The position numbers were made by a program, and so were the translations under genes. A DNA stretch of 64,000 nt from Bradyrhizobium zhanjiangense (GTDB lineage Bacteria; Pseudomonadota; Alphaproteobacteria; Rhizobiales; Xanthobacteraceae): the NCBI RefSeq assembly GCF_004114935.1, contig NZ_CP022221.1, positions 8,081,001-8,145,000 on the forward strand, written 5' to 3'. Shown here piece after piece: positions 18,238 to 27,954 of this stretch. The stretch's first letter is position 1, and every line of letters begins with the position of its first letter. The notes beneath the pieces are model-generated. The model worked only from the letters and a program-made list of their open reading frames with translations. It had not been told where the DNA came from and did no database searches.

Positions 18238-21200
18238 ATGATTTCAAAATTCTTCATCGAGCGGCCGGTCCTCTCGAACGTCATCGCGCTCCTGATGATC
18301 CTGATCGGCGGCGTCGCGCTGTTCAATCTCGCGATCGCGCAATATCCCGATGTGGTGCCGCCGACCGTGCAGGTCACCACGCGCTATCCCGGCGCCAGCG
18401 CCAAGACCGTGATCGACACCGTGGCGCTGCCGATCGAGCAGCAGGTCAACGGCGTCGAGGACATGCTCTACATGCAGTCCTACAGCGGCTCCGACGGCAC
18501 CTATACGCTGACCGTGACCTTCAAGATCGGAACCGACCTCAACTTCGCGCAGGTGCTGGTGCAGAACCGCGTCTCCAGCGCGCTGGCGCAATTACCGCAG
18601 GCGGTGCAGAACCAGGGCGTCACCGTGCAGAAGCGGTCAACCTCGATCCTCTTGTTCGTGACGCTGACCTCGCCCGACGCGAAGTACGACAGCCTGTATC
18701 TGAGCAACTACGCCACCATCAACATCCGCGACGAGCTCTCGCGCCTGCCCGGCGTCGGCAACGTCACGGTGTTCGGCGCCGGCCAGTATTCGATGCGGGT
18801 CTGGCTCGATCCCAACAAGCTGCAAGTCCGTGGCCTGGTGCCGCAGGACGTCATCAACGCGATCCAGCAGCAGAGCCAGCAGGTCTCCGCCGGCCAGGTC
18901 GGTGCGCCACCGACGCCGCCGGGCCAGTCGTTTCAGTACACGCTCAACGTCAACGGACGGCTCGACGACACCAGCCAGTTCGAGAACATCATCGTCAAAT
19001 CGGGCACCAGCGGCGACGTCACGCGGGTGCGCGACGTCGGCTGGGTCGAGCTCGGCGCGCAGACCTATAGCCAGATCTTCTCGCTCAACAAGCAGCCCGC
19101 GACCGGCATCGGCGTATTCCAGTCGCCCGGCGCCAATGCGCTCCAGGTCGAGCAGGCGGTCGAGAAGAAGATGGCGGAACTCGCCAAGCACTTCCCCGAA
19201 GGCATCAAATACGACACGCCGTTCGACACCACCAAGTTCGTGGAGGCCTCGGTGCACGAGGTCTACATGACGCTGATCGAGGCCGGCCTGTTGGTGCTGG
19301 TCGTGATCCTTGTTTTCTTGCAGGATTGGCGCGCCATGCTGGTGCCGGCAACCACCGTGCCGGTGACCATCATCGGCGCCTTCGCCGCGATGGCGGCGCT
19401 TGGCTTCACCATCAACATGTCGACGCTGTTCGCGATCGTGCTGGCGATCGGCATCGTGGTCGACGACGCCATCGTGGTGGTCGAAGGCGCAGCCCACAAC
19501 ATCGAGCAGGGCATGAACGGCCACGACGCCGCGATCAGGGCGATGGACCAGCTGTTCGCGCCGATCGTCGGCATCACCCTGGTGCTGATCTCGGTGTTTC
19601 TGCCGGCCTCGTTCCTCGCAGGACTGACCGGGCGCATCTATTCGCAATTCGCGCTGGTGATCGCCGCGACTGCGCTTCTCTCCGCCATCAACGCGGCGAC
19701 CTTGAAACCGACGCAGTGTGCGCTCTGGCTGCGGCCGGCGGTGCCGCCGGAGCAGCGCAATTTCTTCTACCGCGGCTTCAACGCCGTCTATAACCGGCTC
19801 GAGCGCGGTTACACCCGCCTGATCGGCTTCCTGGTCCGGCACGCCACCGTCTCGGTCGCGGTGGCGCTGGTCCTGATCGGGATCGGCGGCTACGGCCTGT
19901 CGCGGGTACCGACCGGTTTCCTGCCGATCGAGGACCAGGGCTATCTGATCGCTGCCGTGCAGCTGCCCGACGGCGCCGCGCTGGAGCGAACCCAGACGGT
20001 GCTCGACAGAGCGAGCGAGCTGATCAAGGACACTCCAGGCGTCCAGCAGGTCATCACCATCGCCGGCATCTCCGCGCTCGACAACAGCGCCAGCCTTGCC
20101 AATGCAGGCGTCGCCTACATCATCCTGAAGGACTGGGAAGCCCGCAAAGGGCCCGGCGAGGATCTGCGCTCGCTGGTGTACGGGCTCAACGACAAACTCG
20201 CGACCATCATGGAGGCGCGCACCATCGTGCTACCGCCGCCGCCGATCCAGGGCATCGGCAACGCCGCGGGATTTTCGATGCAGGTCGAGCTGCGCGACGG
20301 CAACAGCGATTTCGCCAAGCTGCAGGCCATCACCGGGGCGATGGTCAGTAACGGCCAGAGCCAGAGCGCGCTGCAGCGCGTGCAATCCTCGTTCCGCTCG
20401 TCAGTGCCGCAATTCAACGTCGAGATCGATCGCGTCAAGACCCAGACGCTGCACGTCACCACCGATCAGGTGTTCTCGGCGCTATCGACCTACCTGGGCT
20501 CATCCTACGTCAACCAGTTCAACAAGTTCGGCCGCGTGTTCCAGGTCTACACCCAGGCTGATCCGGCCTTCCGCGTCACCGAGCGCGACATCGCCAACAT
20601 GCAGGTGCGCAACTCGAACGGCGACATGATCCCGATCGGCACCGTCGCCAAGATCACGCCGGCCACCGGCCCGTCGCTGATCAGCCTCTACAACCTCTAT
20701 CCATCGTCGACCGTCATCGGCCTGCCGGCGCAGGGTTATTCCTCCGGCCAGTCGCTGAAGCTGATGGAAGAGATCGCGGACAAGACGCTGCCGCCGGGCA
20801 CCGGCTATGAATGGACCGCGATGTCCTATCAGGAGAAGGCGGTCTCCAACCAGATCTACTGGGTGTTCGGCCTCGCCATGCTGCTGGTCTATCTCGTGCT
20901 CGCCGGCCAGTATGAGAGCTGGTACGCGCCGATCTCGGTGATCCTCGCGGTGCCGCTGTCGCTGCTCGGGCCGATGCTGATCCTCAGCGGCCTCAAGATC
21001 GACAACAACCTCTATTGCCAGATCGGCTTGATCCTGCTCATCGCGCTGTCGGCCAAGAACGCGATCCTGATCGTCGAGGTCGGGCTCGAGCTGCACGGCC
21101 GCGAGGGCAAGCCGCTCCTGGATTCCGCGATCGAGGCGGCGCGCGCCCGCTTCCGTCCGATCCTGATGACTTCGTTCGCCTTCATCCTCGGCGTGGTGCC

Positions 21201-21396
21201 CCTGGTGCTCGCCACCGGCGCCGGCGCCAGCGCGCGAAAGTCGATCGGCATCACCGTGTTTTCGGGCATGCTGGCCTCGACCTGCCTCGCAGTGCTGTTC
21301 GTGCCGGCCTTCTTCGTGGTGGTGCAGCGCTTCGAGAATTGGCGCGCGTCGAAGAAAGCGCCGAAGGCGAAGGTGGTCGCGGAGGTGAAGACCTGA
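18238..21396 (+). CDS. RND multidrug efflux transporter, HAE1 family (AcrB-like)
   Basis: 1052-residue proton-driven inner-membrane exporter, full length for AcrB/MexB. It opens with the hallmark FFIERPVLSNVIALLMILIGG, has two large periplasmic domains (about 40-335 and 560-870) and 12 membrane segments. The proton-relay region reads GIVVDDAIVVVEG (two adjacent Asp in TM4), and the later AKNAILIVEVG supplies the TM10 lysine. It probably expels hydrophobic toxicants or drugs. No TetR-type local regulator and no outer-membrane factor are adjacent. Confidence 0.95.
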   Translation: MISKFFIERPVLSNVIALLMILIGGVALFNLAIAQYPDVVPPTVQVTTRYPGASAKTVIDTVALPIEQQVNGVEDMLYMQSYSGSDGTYTLTVTFKIGTDLNFAQVLVQNRVSSALAQLPQAVQNQGVTVQKRSTSILLFVTLTSPDAKYDSLYLSNYATINIRDELSRLPGVGNVTVFGAGQYSMRVWLDPNKLQVRGLVPQDVINAIQQQSQQVSAGQVGAPPTPPGQSFQYTLNVNGRLDDTSQFENIIVKSGTSGDVTRVRDVGWVELGAQTYSQIFSLNKQPATGIGVFQSPGANALQVEQAVEKKMAELAKHFPEGIKYDTPFDTTKFVEASVHEVYMTLIEAGLLVLVVILVFLQDWRAMLVPATTVPVTIIGAFAAMAALGFTINMSTLFAIVLAIGIVVDDAIVVVEGAAHNIEQGMNGHDAAIRAMDQLFAPIVGITLVLISVFLPASFLAGLTGRIYSQFALVIAATALLSAINAATLKPTQCALWLRPAVPPEQRNFFYRGFNAVYNRLERGYTRLIGFLVRHATVSVAVALVLIGIGGYGLSRVPTGFLPIEDQGYLIAAVQLPDGAALERTQTVLDRASELIKDTPGVQQVITIAGISALDNSASLANAGVAYIILKDWEARKGPGEDLRSLVYGLNDKLATIMEARTIVLPPPPIQGIGNAAGFSMQVELRDGNSDFAKLQAITGAMVSNGQSQSALQRVQSSFRSSVPQFNVEIDRVKTQTLHVTTDQVFSALSTYLGSSYVNQFNKFGRVFQVYTQADPAFRVTERDIANMQVRNSNGDMIPIGTVAKITPATGPSLISLYNLYPSSTVIGLPAQGYSSGQSLKLMEEIADKTLPPGTGYEWTAMSYQEKAVSNQIYWVFGLAMLLVYLVLAGQYESWYAPISVILAVPLSLLGPMLILSGLKIDNNLYCQIGLILLIALSAKNAILIVEVGLELHGREGKPLLDSAIEAARARFRPILMTSFAFILGVVPLVLATGAGASARKSIGITVFSGMLASTCLAVLFVPAFFVVVQRFENWRASKKAPKAKVVAEVKT

Positions 21397-21439
21397 GAGT
21401 GTCGGTAGGATCAGCGGCGCGGCGTTCTCGGTGTAACCG

Positions 21440-21455
21440 CTCCCGCTTGCGGGAG
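21440..21455. terminator. Hairpin between convergent RND pump and antiporter genes
   Basis: CTCCCGC-tt-GCGGGAG forms a tight seven-pair hairpin in the 76-base gap between two convergent genes. The same arms make up the ends of the larger CTCTCCCGC repeat family elsewhere in the window, so this may be a solo repeat unit that serves as a bidirectional terminator. Confidence 0.5.
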
Positions 21456-21472
21456 AGGGAGCGCACCGTCTT

Positions 21473-23734
21473 CTACGCCTTCTCCGCCGGTGCCTGTCGC
21501 GCCTCGCCGCTCGAGACCAGCAGCACGGACACCTTCGACTGCCTCAACACAGCGGCGGCGACGCTGCCGAAGGAGAGATGCTCGGCCTGGATCCGGTCGA
21601 CGCCCATGACCACGAGGTCGACGTCGGTGGTATCGATCTCGCGCAGGATCGCCGTCTCCGGCGCGCGGTTCACGCGTAGCGTCGTGGTGATGTCGACGTC
21701 GTAACGGGCGGCGAGATCGCTGGTGTCCTTGAGGATGCCCGTCTCCTGGCTCAGTCCGCGAGAGGTGCCGCGCTGCGCGCCCCTGTCGCGCGTCGTCGTC
21801 ACATAGATCACCCGTAGCGAGCCTGAGCCGGCCTGCGCCAGCGCCACCGCGACCTCGGCGCCGCGCTTGGAGACGCCGCTGCCGGAGACCGGAACGAGGA
21901 TGTTGAGCGCGTCGGGCACCGGCTGCTTCAGGTGCCTGCCCTTGGCCACCACGATCGCGAGCGGCCCCTCGAACTCGGCGGCGATGGCCTCGATCTTCCG
22001 GTCGAAGCGATCCTTGGCGGCAGCGACCTTGTCGATGCCGACGACGAGAAGGTCGAAGCCCTTGCGCGCTTCGTCGGCAATGGTCTCGCCGAGCTCCGCG
22101 CGCCTGGTCCGGGTGACGACATCGACGCTGCCGGCTTCGCCGTCACCATTGGCGGAGACGGTTGCGGCCGCCTTCTTCACCACGGCTTCGTGGCTCTCGC
22201 CCTCGCCCTTGTCCTGCTCCCTGGCGCGCTCGCCGATGTGCAGCACGGTGATCGGCAGGCCGCGCATGCCGGCGATCACGCCCGCGACATGCGCGGCGAA
22301 GGTGGCGTTGGCGCTCTCGTCCACCGCGAGCAAGGGACGTTCGAGATTGGCGATGAAGCCGCGCTTCTCGAATTCTTCCCGCTCCAGCCGTTCCTTCTCC
22401 TCCTCGTTCACCGGCAGCTTTGCCAGCGCCGCGCGCAGCATCGGCGGCATCGCCATCGTGGTCAGGATCGCCATGGTCACGATCATGGTGAACAGGTTCT
22501 GGCTGAGCACGCCGATGGAGAGGCCGATGGTGGCGATGATGACCTCGGTCGAGCCGCGCGCGTTCATGCCGCTGGCGAGCGCCAGCGATTCCCTCGCATT
22601 CAGCCCGCCCAGGGTGCCGCCGACGAACGCGCCGCCGAACTTGCCGACGCTGGCGATCACGACCAAGAGGCCGGTGAGCATCAGGAGATTGGGATCGCGC
22701 AGCACCGAAAGGTCGGCGCTGAGCCCGGCGAGGCCGAAGAACACCGGCATGAAGAAGCTCGAGATCAGGCCGCGCAGGCGCTCGTCGATCTGCCGGGTCA
22801 GGATCGGAGACTCCCCGACCAGGATGCCAGCGACGAAGGCACCTAGCACGGTGTGGACGCCGATCAGATGCGTGATCATTGCCATGACGCTCATTAGCAG
22901 CAGGATCACCGTGATGACGGCCGCCGCGCTGACGAGATTGTCGTTGGCCCAGCGGATCAGCTGGAACACCAGGCGGCGGCCAATGGTGAAGCTGACGGCC
23001 AGGAAGGCGAACGTTCCCAGCATGGCCTTGGCCACGGAGGCGATATCGAGCGTGCCGTGCGAGGCCAGGCTGAAGATGACGGCGATGATGATCCAGCCGA
23101 TGGTGTCGTCGATGACGGCGGTCGCGACGATGATCTGCCCGACATTGCGGCGCATGAAGTTCATCTCGCGCACGACCACGGCGACGATCTTGACCGAGGA
23201 GATCGACAGTGCCGTGCCCATGAACAGCGAGGCCACGAGGCGCGCGTGCGGATCGGGCAGCAGCGCATCCGGCAGGAACTCGCCGAGCGCAAAGCCGAAG
23301 GCGAAGGGCACGAGGATGCCGGCAATCGAGATCGCGATCGCCGCCCTGCCGACCCTCCGGACCAGCTTGAGGTCCGTCTCCATGCCGGTCAGCAGCAGCA
23401 GCAGCAGAATGCCGAACTGGGCGATGCCGTCGATCATCGCCTTCTGCTCGGGCGTCTTCGGGAAGATCGCGTGCTGCGCCTCGGGCCAGATCCAGCCGAA
23501 CAGCGACGGCCCCAGGATGATGCCGGCGAGCAGTTCGCCCATCACCGAGGGCTGGCCGATGCGCTGCATGATCTCGCCGAGACCGCGGCCGACCCCGATC
23601 AGCAAGACGATCTGCGCCACCAAGAGGAATTCGGACGGGCCGGCCGATTTGCCGCCCTCAGCACTCGCCGCAATGGTGGTGAGGACAAGCGCCGCGGGGA
23701 CAAGGCCGACCGGTCGGAGCAGGCTCCACTGCAT
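21473..23734 (-). CDS. Cation:proton antiporter with C-terminal universal-stress domains
   Basis: 753-residue inner-membrane protein. The first about 430 residues form a CPA2 Na+/H+ or K+/H+ exchanger with about 12 hydrophobic segments, including GELLAGIILGPSLFG near residue 67 and GAFVAGILVGESP in the middle. The C-terminal 300 residues are cytoplasmic and read like two universal-stress-protein modules (PLLAVDESANATFAAHVAGV and DALNILVPVSGSGVSKRGAE, ending LSFGSVAAAVLRQSKVSVLLV). This layout suggests ion exchange gated by a nucleotide-binding regulatory tail. Which cation it moves is not evident. Confidence 0.9.
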   Translation of the reverse strand: MQWSLLRPVGLVPAALVLTTIAASAEGGKSAGPSEFLLVAQIVLLIGVGRGLGEIMQRIGQPSVMGELLAGIILGPSLFGWIWPEAQHAIFPKTPEQKAMIDGIAQFGILLLLLLTGMETDLKLVRRVGRAAIAISIAGILVPFAFGFALGEFLPDALLPDPHARLVASLFMGTALSISSVKIVAVVVREMNFMRRNVGQIIVATAVIDDTIGWIIIAVIFSLASHGTLDIASVAKAMLGTFAFLAVSFTIGRRLVFQLIRWANDNLVSAAAVITVILLLMSVMAMITHLIGVHTVLGAFVAGILVGESPILTRQIDERLRGLISSFFMPVFFGLAGLSADLSVLRDPNLLMLTGLLVVIASVGKFGGAFVGGTLGGLNARESLALASGMNARGSTEVIIATIGLSIGVLSQNLFTMIVTMAILTTMAMPPMLRAALAKLPVNEEEKERLEREEFEKRGFIANLERPLLAVDESANATFAAHVAGVIAGMRGLPITVLHIGERAREQDKGEGESHEAVVKKAAATVSANGDGEAGSVDVVTRTRRAELGETIADEARKGFDLLVVGIDKVAAAKDRFDRKIEAIAAEFEGPLAIVVAKGRHLKQPVPDALNILVPVSGSGVSKRGAEVAVALAQAGSGSLRVIYVTTTRDRGAQRGTSRGLSQETGILKDTSDLAARYDVDITTTLRVNRAPETAILREIDTTDVDLVVMGVDRIQAEHLSFGSVAAAVLRQSKVSVLLVSSGEARQAPAEKA

Positions 23735-24128
23735 GCGGGTGTCATTCCCCCTTCATCTGCCCGGCGAAGCGCCGGCGCAACAGGAATAGAACCCGCCGGA
23801 GGCGGAGGGAGTTCCGGCCTTCCGCTGCCGGGCCTTGGGGGTGCTTCAACAAAAAATGCGAAAACAACCCCATGCACAGTAGAACGGCGTTGTTGGCGTT
23901 AAGGTTTTCCGGCGGCAACCGGCGTTTGACACGTCGGGCAAAACACCGGCAGAATGGCATCATCGGCAGGCCGTGCCGCCACATCCCCCATCATTGCGAC
24001 TGTTCTCTGTCATTGCGAGGAGCTCTTGCGACGAAGCAATCCAGAGTCCCTCCACGGAAAGATTCTGGATTGCTTCGCTGCGCTCGCAATGACGGTGTGG
24101 CGTGAGCAGTGCACCTCACGATGGCGCT
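23735..24128. other. 394-base intergenic stretch without a gene
   Basis: No convincing coding frame is present. The only recognisable content is the palindromic repeat at 24009-24093. The part before it is relatively A-rich near 23848-23880 and could hold the antiporter promoter. Confidence 0.6.
24009..24093 (+). repeat. Palindromic repeat family A, copy 1
   Basis: Outer arms GTCATTGCGAG (24009-24019) and CTCGCAATGAC (24083-24093) enclose inner arms GAAGCAATCCAGA and TCTGGATTGCTTC, so the whole unit can fold into one long hairpin. Three further copies are in this window. The element sits downstream of a minus-strand MFS gene. Confidence 0.9.
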
Positions 24129-25301
24129 TCACGCCGCCTGAGGCGCCCGGATCTCGCGCGGCAGGATCAATGCGGCGGCGATCGCGAGCAGGCAGAGGGC
24201 GGCGAAGGCGTGCAGCATGGTGACGAAGCCGCCCTGCTCGTAGAGCCAGGCGACCAGGCCGACCGAGGCACCGGCCGCGGTAAAGCCGACGAAATAGCGC
24301 ACGGCATAAGCGCGCGAGCGCCATTCTTCCGTGGTGTACTTGCCGACCATGGCGTCGTTCACCGTGACCTGCCCGAACGCGCCCATGACGATGCCGATCG
24401 AAACCACGATCAGCGGCAGATTGGACAGGCTTGCGGCCAAATACAGGAACGGCGCCAGCATGAAGGATAGCGGCAGCGCCACCGTCTTCAGCGAGTAACG
24501 GTCGAGTAGCCGTCCGATCGTGTACTGCGTCATCGCGCCGAACACGTAGACACCGGCCGCGATGACGCCGAGCAGCGCCGGGCTCTTGGTCAGGTCCGCG
24601 AGCCGCTCGGCGAACAGTTTCGGCAGCGCCACGGTGACGGCGTTGAAGGTCGTCGAGATCGCGACCACGACGATCAGCAGCGACAACACCACGCGCCACA
24701 TGTCCTGCTTGGCGACGCGCGCCTGCGCCGCCGCCTGCTTGGAGCCCTTGCGGTCCTCGTGCACGACCGTCAGCGCAAACGCGATGCCGATCAGGATGGT
24801 GACGATGCCGGGAACGATGAAAGCAAACCGCCAGCCGAGATATTGGCCGATCACGCCGGTGACCAGCGCCGAGGAGGCAACACCGAGATTGCCCCAGACG
24901 CCGTTGAGCCCCATCTCGCGGCCGAGCTTGTCGGCATAGGACACGATCATCGCGGTGCCGACGGGATGATAGATCGAGGCAAACATGCCGATCGCGAGCA
25001 GCGCCGCGCCGAGCTGCGCCGGGGTCTGCACGAAGCCGACCGCGATCATGGAGGCGCCGATGCCGACGAAGAAGATCAGCATCATGTGGCGGCGGCTCCA
25101 GCGGTCCCCGAGCCAGCCGGTGAGCAGCGAGCCCGCGCCGAAGGCGACGAAGCCCGGCGTCGCGTAAGGCAAGAGTTCCGAATAGGCCATGCCGAGCGCC
25201 GGCCCCATGATGATGACGGCGGCGGCAAAGATCAGCATCGAATAATGGTCGATGAAATGGCCGGCATTGACGAAACTGATGACCCGGCTGGGGCTGTTCA
25301 T
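24129..25301 (-). CDS. MFS transporter
   Basis: 390-residue inner-membrane protein with about 12 hydrophobic segments and the MFS loop GWLGDRWSRRHMM near residue 64. The N-terminal VNAGHFIDHYSMLIFAAAVI and the IYHPVGTAMIVSYADKLGREMG segment resemble the fosmidomycin-resistance (Fsr) branch of drug and sugar exporters. It is divergent from an AraC-type regulator across 50 bases, which is probably its local controller. Confidence 0.9.
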   Translation of the reverse strand: MNSPSRVISFVNAGHFIDHYSMLIFAAAVIIMGPALGMAYSELLPYATPGFVAFGAGSLLTGWLGDRWSRRHMMLIFFVGIGASMIAVGFVQTPAQLGAALLAIGMFASIYHPVGTAMIVSYADKLGREMGLNGVWGNLGVASSALVTGVIGQYLGWRFAFIVPGIVTILIGIAFALTVVHEDRKGSKQAAAQARVAKQDMWRVVLSLLIVVVAISTTFNAVTVALPKLFAERLADLTKSPALLGVIAAGVYVFGAMTQYTIGRLLDRYSLKTVALPLSFMLAPFLYLAASLSNLPLIVVSIGIVMGAFGQVTVNDAMVGKYTTEEWRSRAYAVRYFVGFTAAGASVGLVAWLYEQGGFVTMLHAFAALCLLAIAAALILPREIRAPQAA

Positions 25302-25351
25302 ACGAATCCTCTCCTGCTCCGAAATGAGTTATATGTCCTGGGCATGACGGG

Positions 25352-26158
25352 ATGCTGCCAATGACTGTCGTCGAAACGCCAATCCTCCGGGAGGTCCGGG
25401 GCAACCACCGCTCGACCGCGGGCGTGCACCTGGTCGCGCGCGACTATCCCAAGGGGTTGCGGATCGACCCGCACTTGCACCGCGAGGCGCAGCTGATCTA
25501 TGCCGCCAAGGGCACCATGCAGGTGACGACGCCCGGAGGGCGCTGGCTGGTGCCGCCGGACCGCGCGGTCTGGGTGCCCGCCGGGCTCGAGCACGCTATC
25601 GACCTGCTCGCCGACATCGAGATGCGCACGCTGTATTTCGATCTGCCCTGGCTGAAGCGCGAGCAGCAATATGAGGGACTGACCAGGGAGTTCGTGGTCC
25701 GGGTGTCGCCGCTGCTGCACCAGGCGATCCTGGCGCTGTTCGATGCGGGCAATACCGAGGCGCGGACCGAGCTGCTGGTTCGTCTCGTGATGCTGGAATT
25801 GCACCAGGCCGAGGATTCCACGACCTTCGTGCCGCTGCCGCGCGAAGTGCGCTGCCGCCGCGCCGCGATGATCGTGCTCGACGATCCCACCGGCCTGCAC
25901 GACATCGACACGCTGGCACGCGAGGTCGGAACCTCCGCACGCACGCTGTCGCGGCTGTTCTCCACGGAAACGCAGCTGAGCTTCAAGAGCTGGTGCCAGC
26001 GCGCAAGGATTGCGGCGGCGATCCAGCGGCTATCGACGGATTCGAACGTGTCGGTAAAGCAGCTTGCGACATCGCTGGGTTATGCCAGCGTGCCGGCGTT
26101 CTCGGCGGCGTTCCGGCAGGTGACGGGGCGGACGCCGACGGAATTTGCGGGGAAGTAG
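25352..26158 (+). CDS. AraC-family transcriptional regulator with cupin sensor domain
   Basis: 268-residue regulator. An N-terminal cupin-like domain (DPHLHREAQLIYAAKGTMQV, PPDRAVWVPAGLEHAI) is followed by the C-terminal AraC double helix-turn-helix (IDTLAREVGTSARTLSRLF and VSVKQLATSLGYASVPAFS, then FRQVTGRTPTEFAGK). Two starts three codons apart are possible (25352 or 25361). It is divergent from the MFS gene, which it probably regulates, a common arrangement for this subfamily. Confidence 0.9.
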   Translation: MLPMTVVETPILREVRGNHRSTAGVHLVARDYPKGLRIDPHLHREAQLIYAAKGTMQVTTPGGRWLVPPDRAVWVPAGLEHAIDLLADIEMRTLYFDLPWLKREQQYEGLTREFVVRVSPLLHQAILALFDAGNTEARTELLVRLVMLELHQAEDSTTFVPLPREVRCRRAAMIVLDDPTGLHDIDTLAREVGTSARTLSRLFSTETQLSFKSWCQRARIAAAIQRLSTDSNVSVKQLATSLGYASVPAFSAAFRQVTGRTPTEFAGK

Positions 26159-26178
26159 GCTGCTATTCCAAATTCGGC

Positions 26179-26279
26179 GTCATTGCCCGCGAAGGCGGGC
26201 AATCCAGTATCCAGAGACGGCGCGGCTTGAACCGAGAAGCCACGGCGTACTGGATGCCCCGGTCAAGCCGGGGCATGAC
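26179..26279. repeat. Palindromic repeat family C
   Basis: GTCATTGCCCGC and the hairpin CCCGCgaaGGCGGG open the element. It ends with TACTGGATGCCCCGG, a short spacer, CCGGGGCATGAC; AATCCAGTA near the left end pairs with TACTGGAT on the right. A partial second unit (GGGGCATGAC) follows at 26311-26321. It lies between the AraC gene and malonyl-CoA decarboxylase. Confidence 0.8.
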
Positions 26280-26442
26280 AGCGCGTTTGCGTGGCGTCAC
26301 ACAACCCTCGCGGGGCATGACAGCATTCTCGAAACGCACAGCCCAACTAAAGATGCCGCATTCCCCTGCTTGATTGTCATCGGCTTCCGCCTAAATCCCA
26401 TGTAAGCTTCCGCATCGCACAAACCGGAATCGAAAAGTCCAG

Positions 26443-27795
26443 ATGGCCAACGCCTTCTTCTCCGACCTGCTCGCCACCATCTCCGAGCGCGGCCGCACGC
26501 TGCTTCGCCGCGGCGACGGCTCGGATACCAAACCAGACGCCGCCGGGCTGATGGCGCTTTGCGACGCGCTGCTCTCGGGCCGGGGCGAAGCCTCGGGCAC
26601 GGCGATGGCGCGCGAGGTGCTCGATCTCTACCAGGAGCTGGATGCGGCCGGACGCCGCGCTTTCTTCGAGGCGCTGGTGCGCGATTTCGGCCCCGATCGG
26701 GAGCGGCTGTCCAAGGCGATCGAGAAATGGCGCGCCCAGCCCACCGACGAGGACGCGAGCTCGCTGCATTTCGCTTCCGAGCCGCGACGGCAGGAGCTGA
26801 TCCGCCGCCTCAACCGCGCGCCGGGCGGCACCGGCGACCTCGTCAGCATGCGGGCCGATTTGCTCGGCATGATGAACGGGCACACCGATCTCGCTGCGCT
26901 CGATCGCGACGTTTCACATCTTCTCTCTTCGTGGTTCAACAGGGGGTTTCTCGTGCTGCGCAGGATCGACTGGTCGACCCCGGCCAACATCCTCGAAAAG
27001 ATCATCCGTTACGAAGCCGTGCATGAGATCTCCGACTGGGACGATCTGCGCCGCCGCATCGATCCGGTCGACCGCCGCTGCTACGCCTTCTTCCACCCTG
27101 CGATGGTCGACGAGCCCCTGATCTTCGTCGAGGTGGCGCTGACCGAGACCATCCCCGGTGCGATTGCGCCGCTGCTCGCGGTGGACCGCCAACATCTGCC
27201 GATCGAGCGCGCGCGCACTGCCGTGTTCTATTCGATCTCCAACACCCAGCGTGGCCTTGGCGGCATCTCGTTCGGCAGCTTCCTGATCAAGCAGGTGGTC
27301 GAGGAGCTGCGCCGCGAGCTGCCGAAGCTCGACACCTTCGTGACGCTCTCGCCGGTTCCGGGCTTCATGCAATGGGTGAAGCAGGACAAGGACCTGCCGC
27401 TGTCGGACGAGGACTGCGAGACGCTGAAGCGTCTCGACGATCCCAAATGGTTCGAGCATCCCGAGACGACGGCGCTGCTCCGCAGCTTGCTGGAGCCGCT
27501 CGCGGCGTACTATTTCCTGAGGGCACGTACGCCGAAGGGCAAGCTGATCGACTCCGTCGCCCGCTTCCATCTCGGCAACGGCGCCCGGCTCGAGCGCATC
27601 AACTGGCTAGGGGACCTCTCACCGAAGGGCATGCGCGAGTCCGCCGGTGTCATGGTCAACTACCTCTACCGCCTCGACGACATCGAGAAGAACCACGAAG
27701 CCTACGCCAACGACGGCGAGGTCGTGGCATCCAGCGCGGTGAAGAAGCTGCTGAAGGGCGAAGGACGGCGGCTCTTGGATATGCGCTTGTCGTAA
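26443..27795 (+). CDS. Malonyl-CoA decarboxylase
   Basis: 450-residue enzyme that converts malonyl-CoA to acetyl-CoA and CO2. The N-terminal half is the helical MCD_N domain (LYQELDAAGRRAFFEALVRD). The catalytic half includes FFHPAMVDEPLIFVEVALT, FYSISNTQRGLGGISFG and TLSPVPGFMQWV, which are hallmarks of the family. In rhizobia the equivalent gene matA lies beside a malonyl-CoA synthetase and a malonate carrier; neither is adjacent here, so this copy probably serves housekeeping removal of malonyl-CoA. Confidence 0.93.
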   Translation: MANAFFSDLLATISERGRTLLRRGDGSDTKPDAAGLMALCDALLSGRGEASGTAMAREVLDLYQELDAAGRRAFFEALVRDFGPDRERLSKAIEKWRAQPTDEDASSLHFASEPRRQELIRRLNRAPGGTGDLVSMRADLLGMMNGHTDLAALDRDVSHLLSSWFNRGFLVLRRIDWSTPANILEKIIRYEAVHEISDWDDLRRRIDPVDRRCYAFFHPAMVDEPLIFVEVALTETIPGAIAPLLAVDRQHLPIERARTAVFYSISNTQRGLGGISFGSFLIKQVVEELRRELPKLDTFVTLSPVPGFMQWVKQDKDLPLSDEDCETLKRLDDPKWFEHPETTALLRSLLEPLAAYYFLRARTPKGKLIDSVARFHLGNGARLERINWLGDLSPKGMRESAGVMVNYLYRLDDIEKNHEAYANDGEVVASSAVKKLLKGEGRRLLDMRLS

Positions 27796-27816
27796 GGGGC
27801 GCTTGCTCGCGCCACC

Positions 27817-27931
27817 GTCATTGCGAGGAGCACGCGACAAAATTGCGCAGCAATTTTGCGCTGATGCGACGAAGCAATCCAGACTGCCTCCGCAGAAAGC
27901 CTCTGGATTGCTTCGCTGCGCTCACAATGAC
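27817..27931 (+). repeat. Palindromic repeat family A, copy 2, with an extra hairpin
   Basis: Same outer arms (right arm CTCACAATGAC has one change) and inner GAAGCAATCCAGA unit as copy 1, but about 30 bases longer. The extra segment holds a perfect hairpin, CAAAATTGC-gca-GCAATTTTG, at 27838-27858. It lies between two convergent genes and may also act as a terminator. Confidence 0.88.
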
Positions 27932-27954
27932 GGAGTGTGTGGCGACCAGGCGGG

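Noticed and set aside
16961..18247. Long antisense frame (428 codons) over the RND adaptor gene
   Set aside because: Composition is dominated by Arg, Asp, His and Leu, as is usual for the complement of high-GC genes, and the plus strand encodes a clear AcrA-type lipoprotein.
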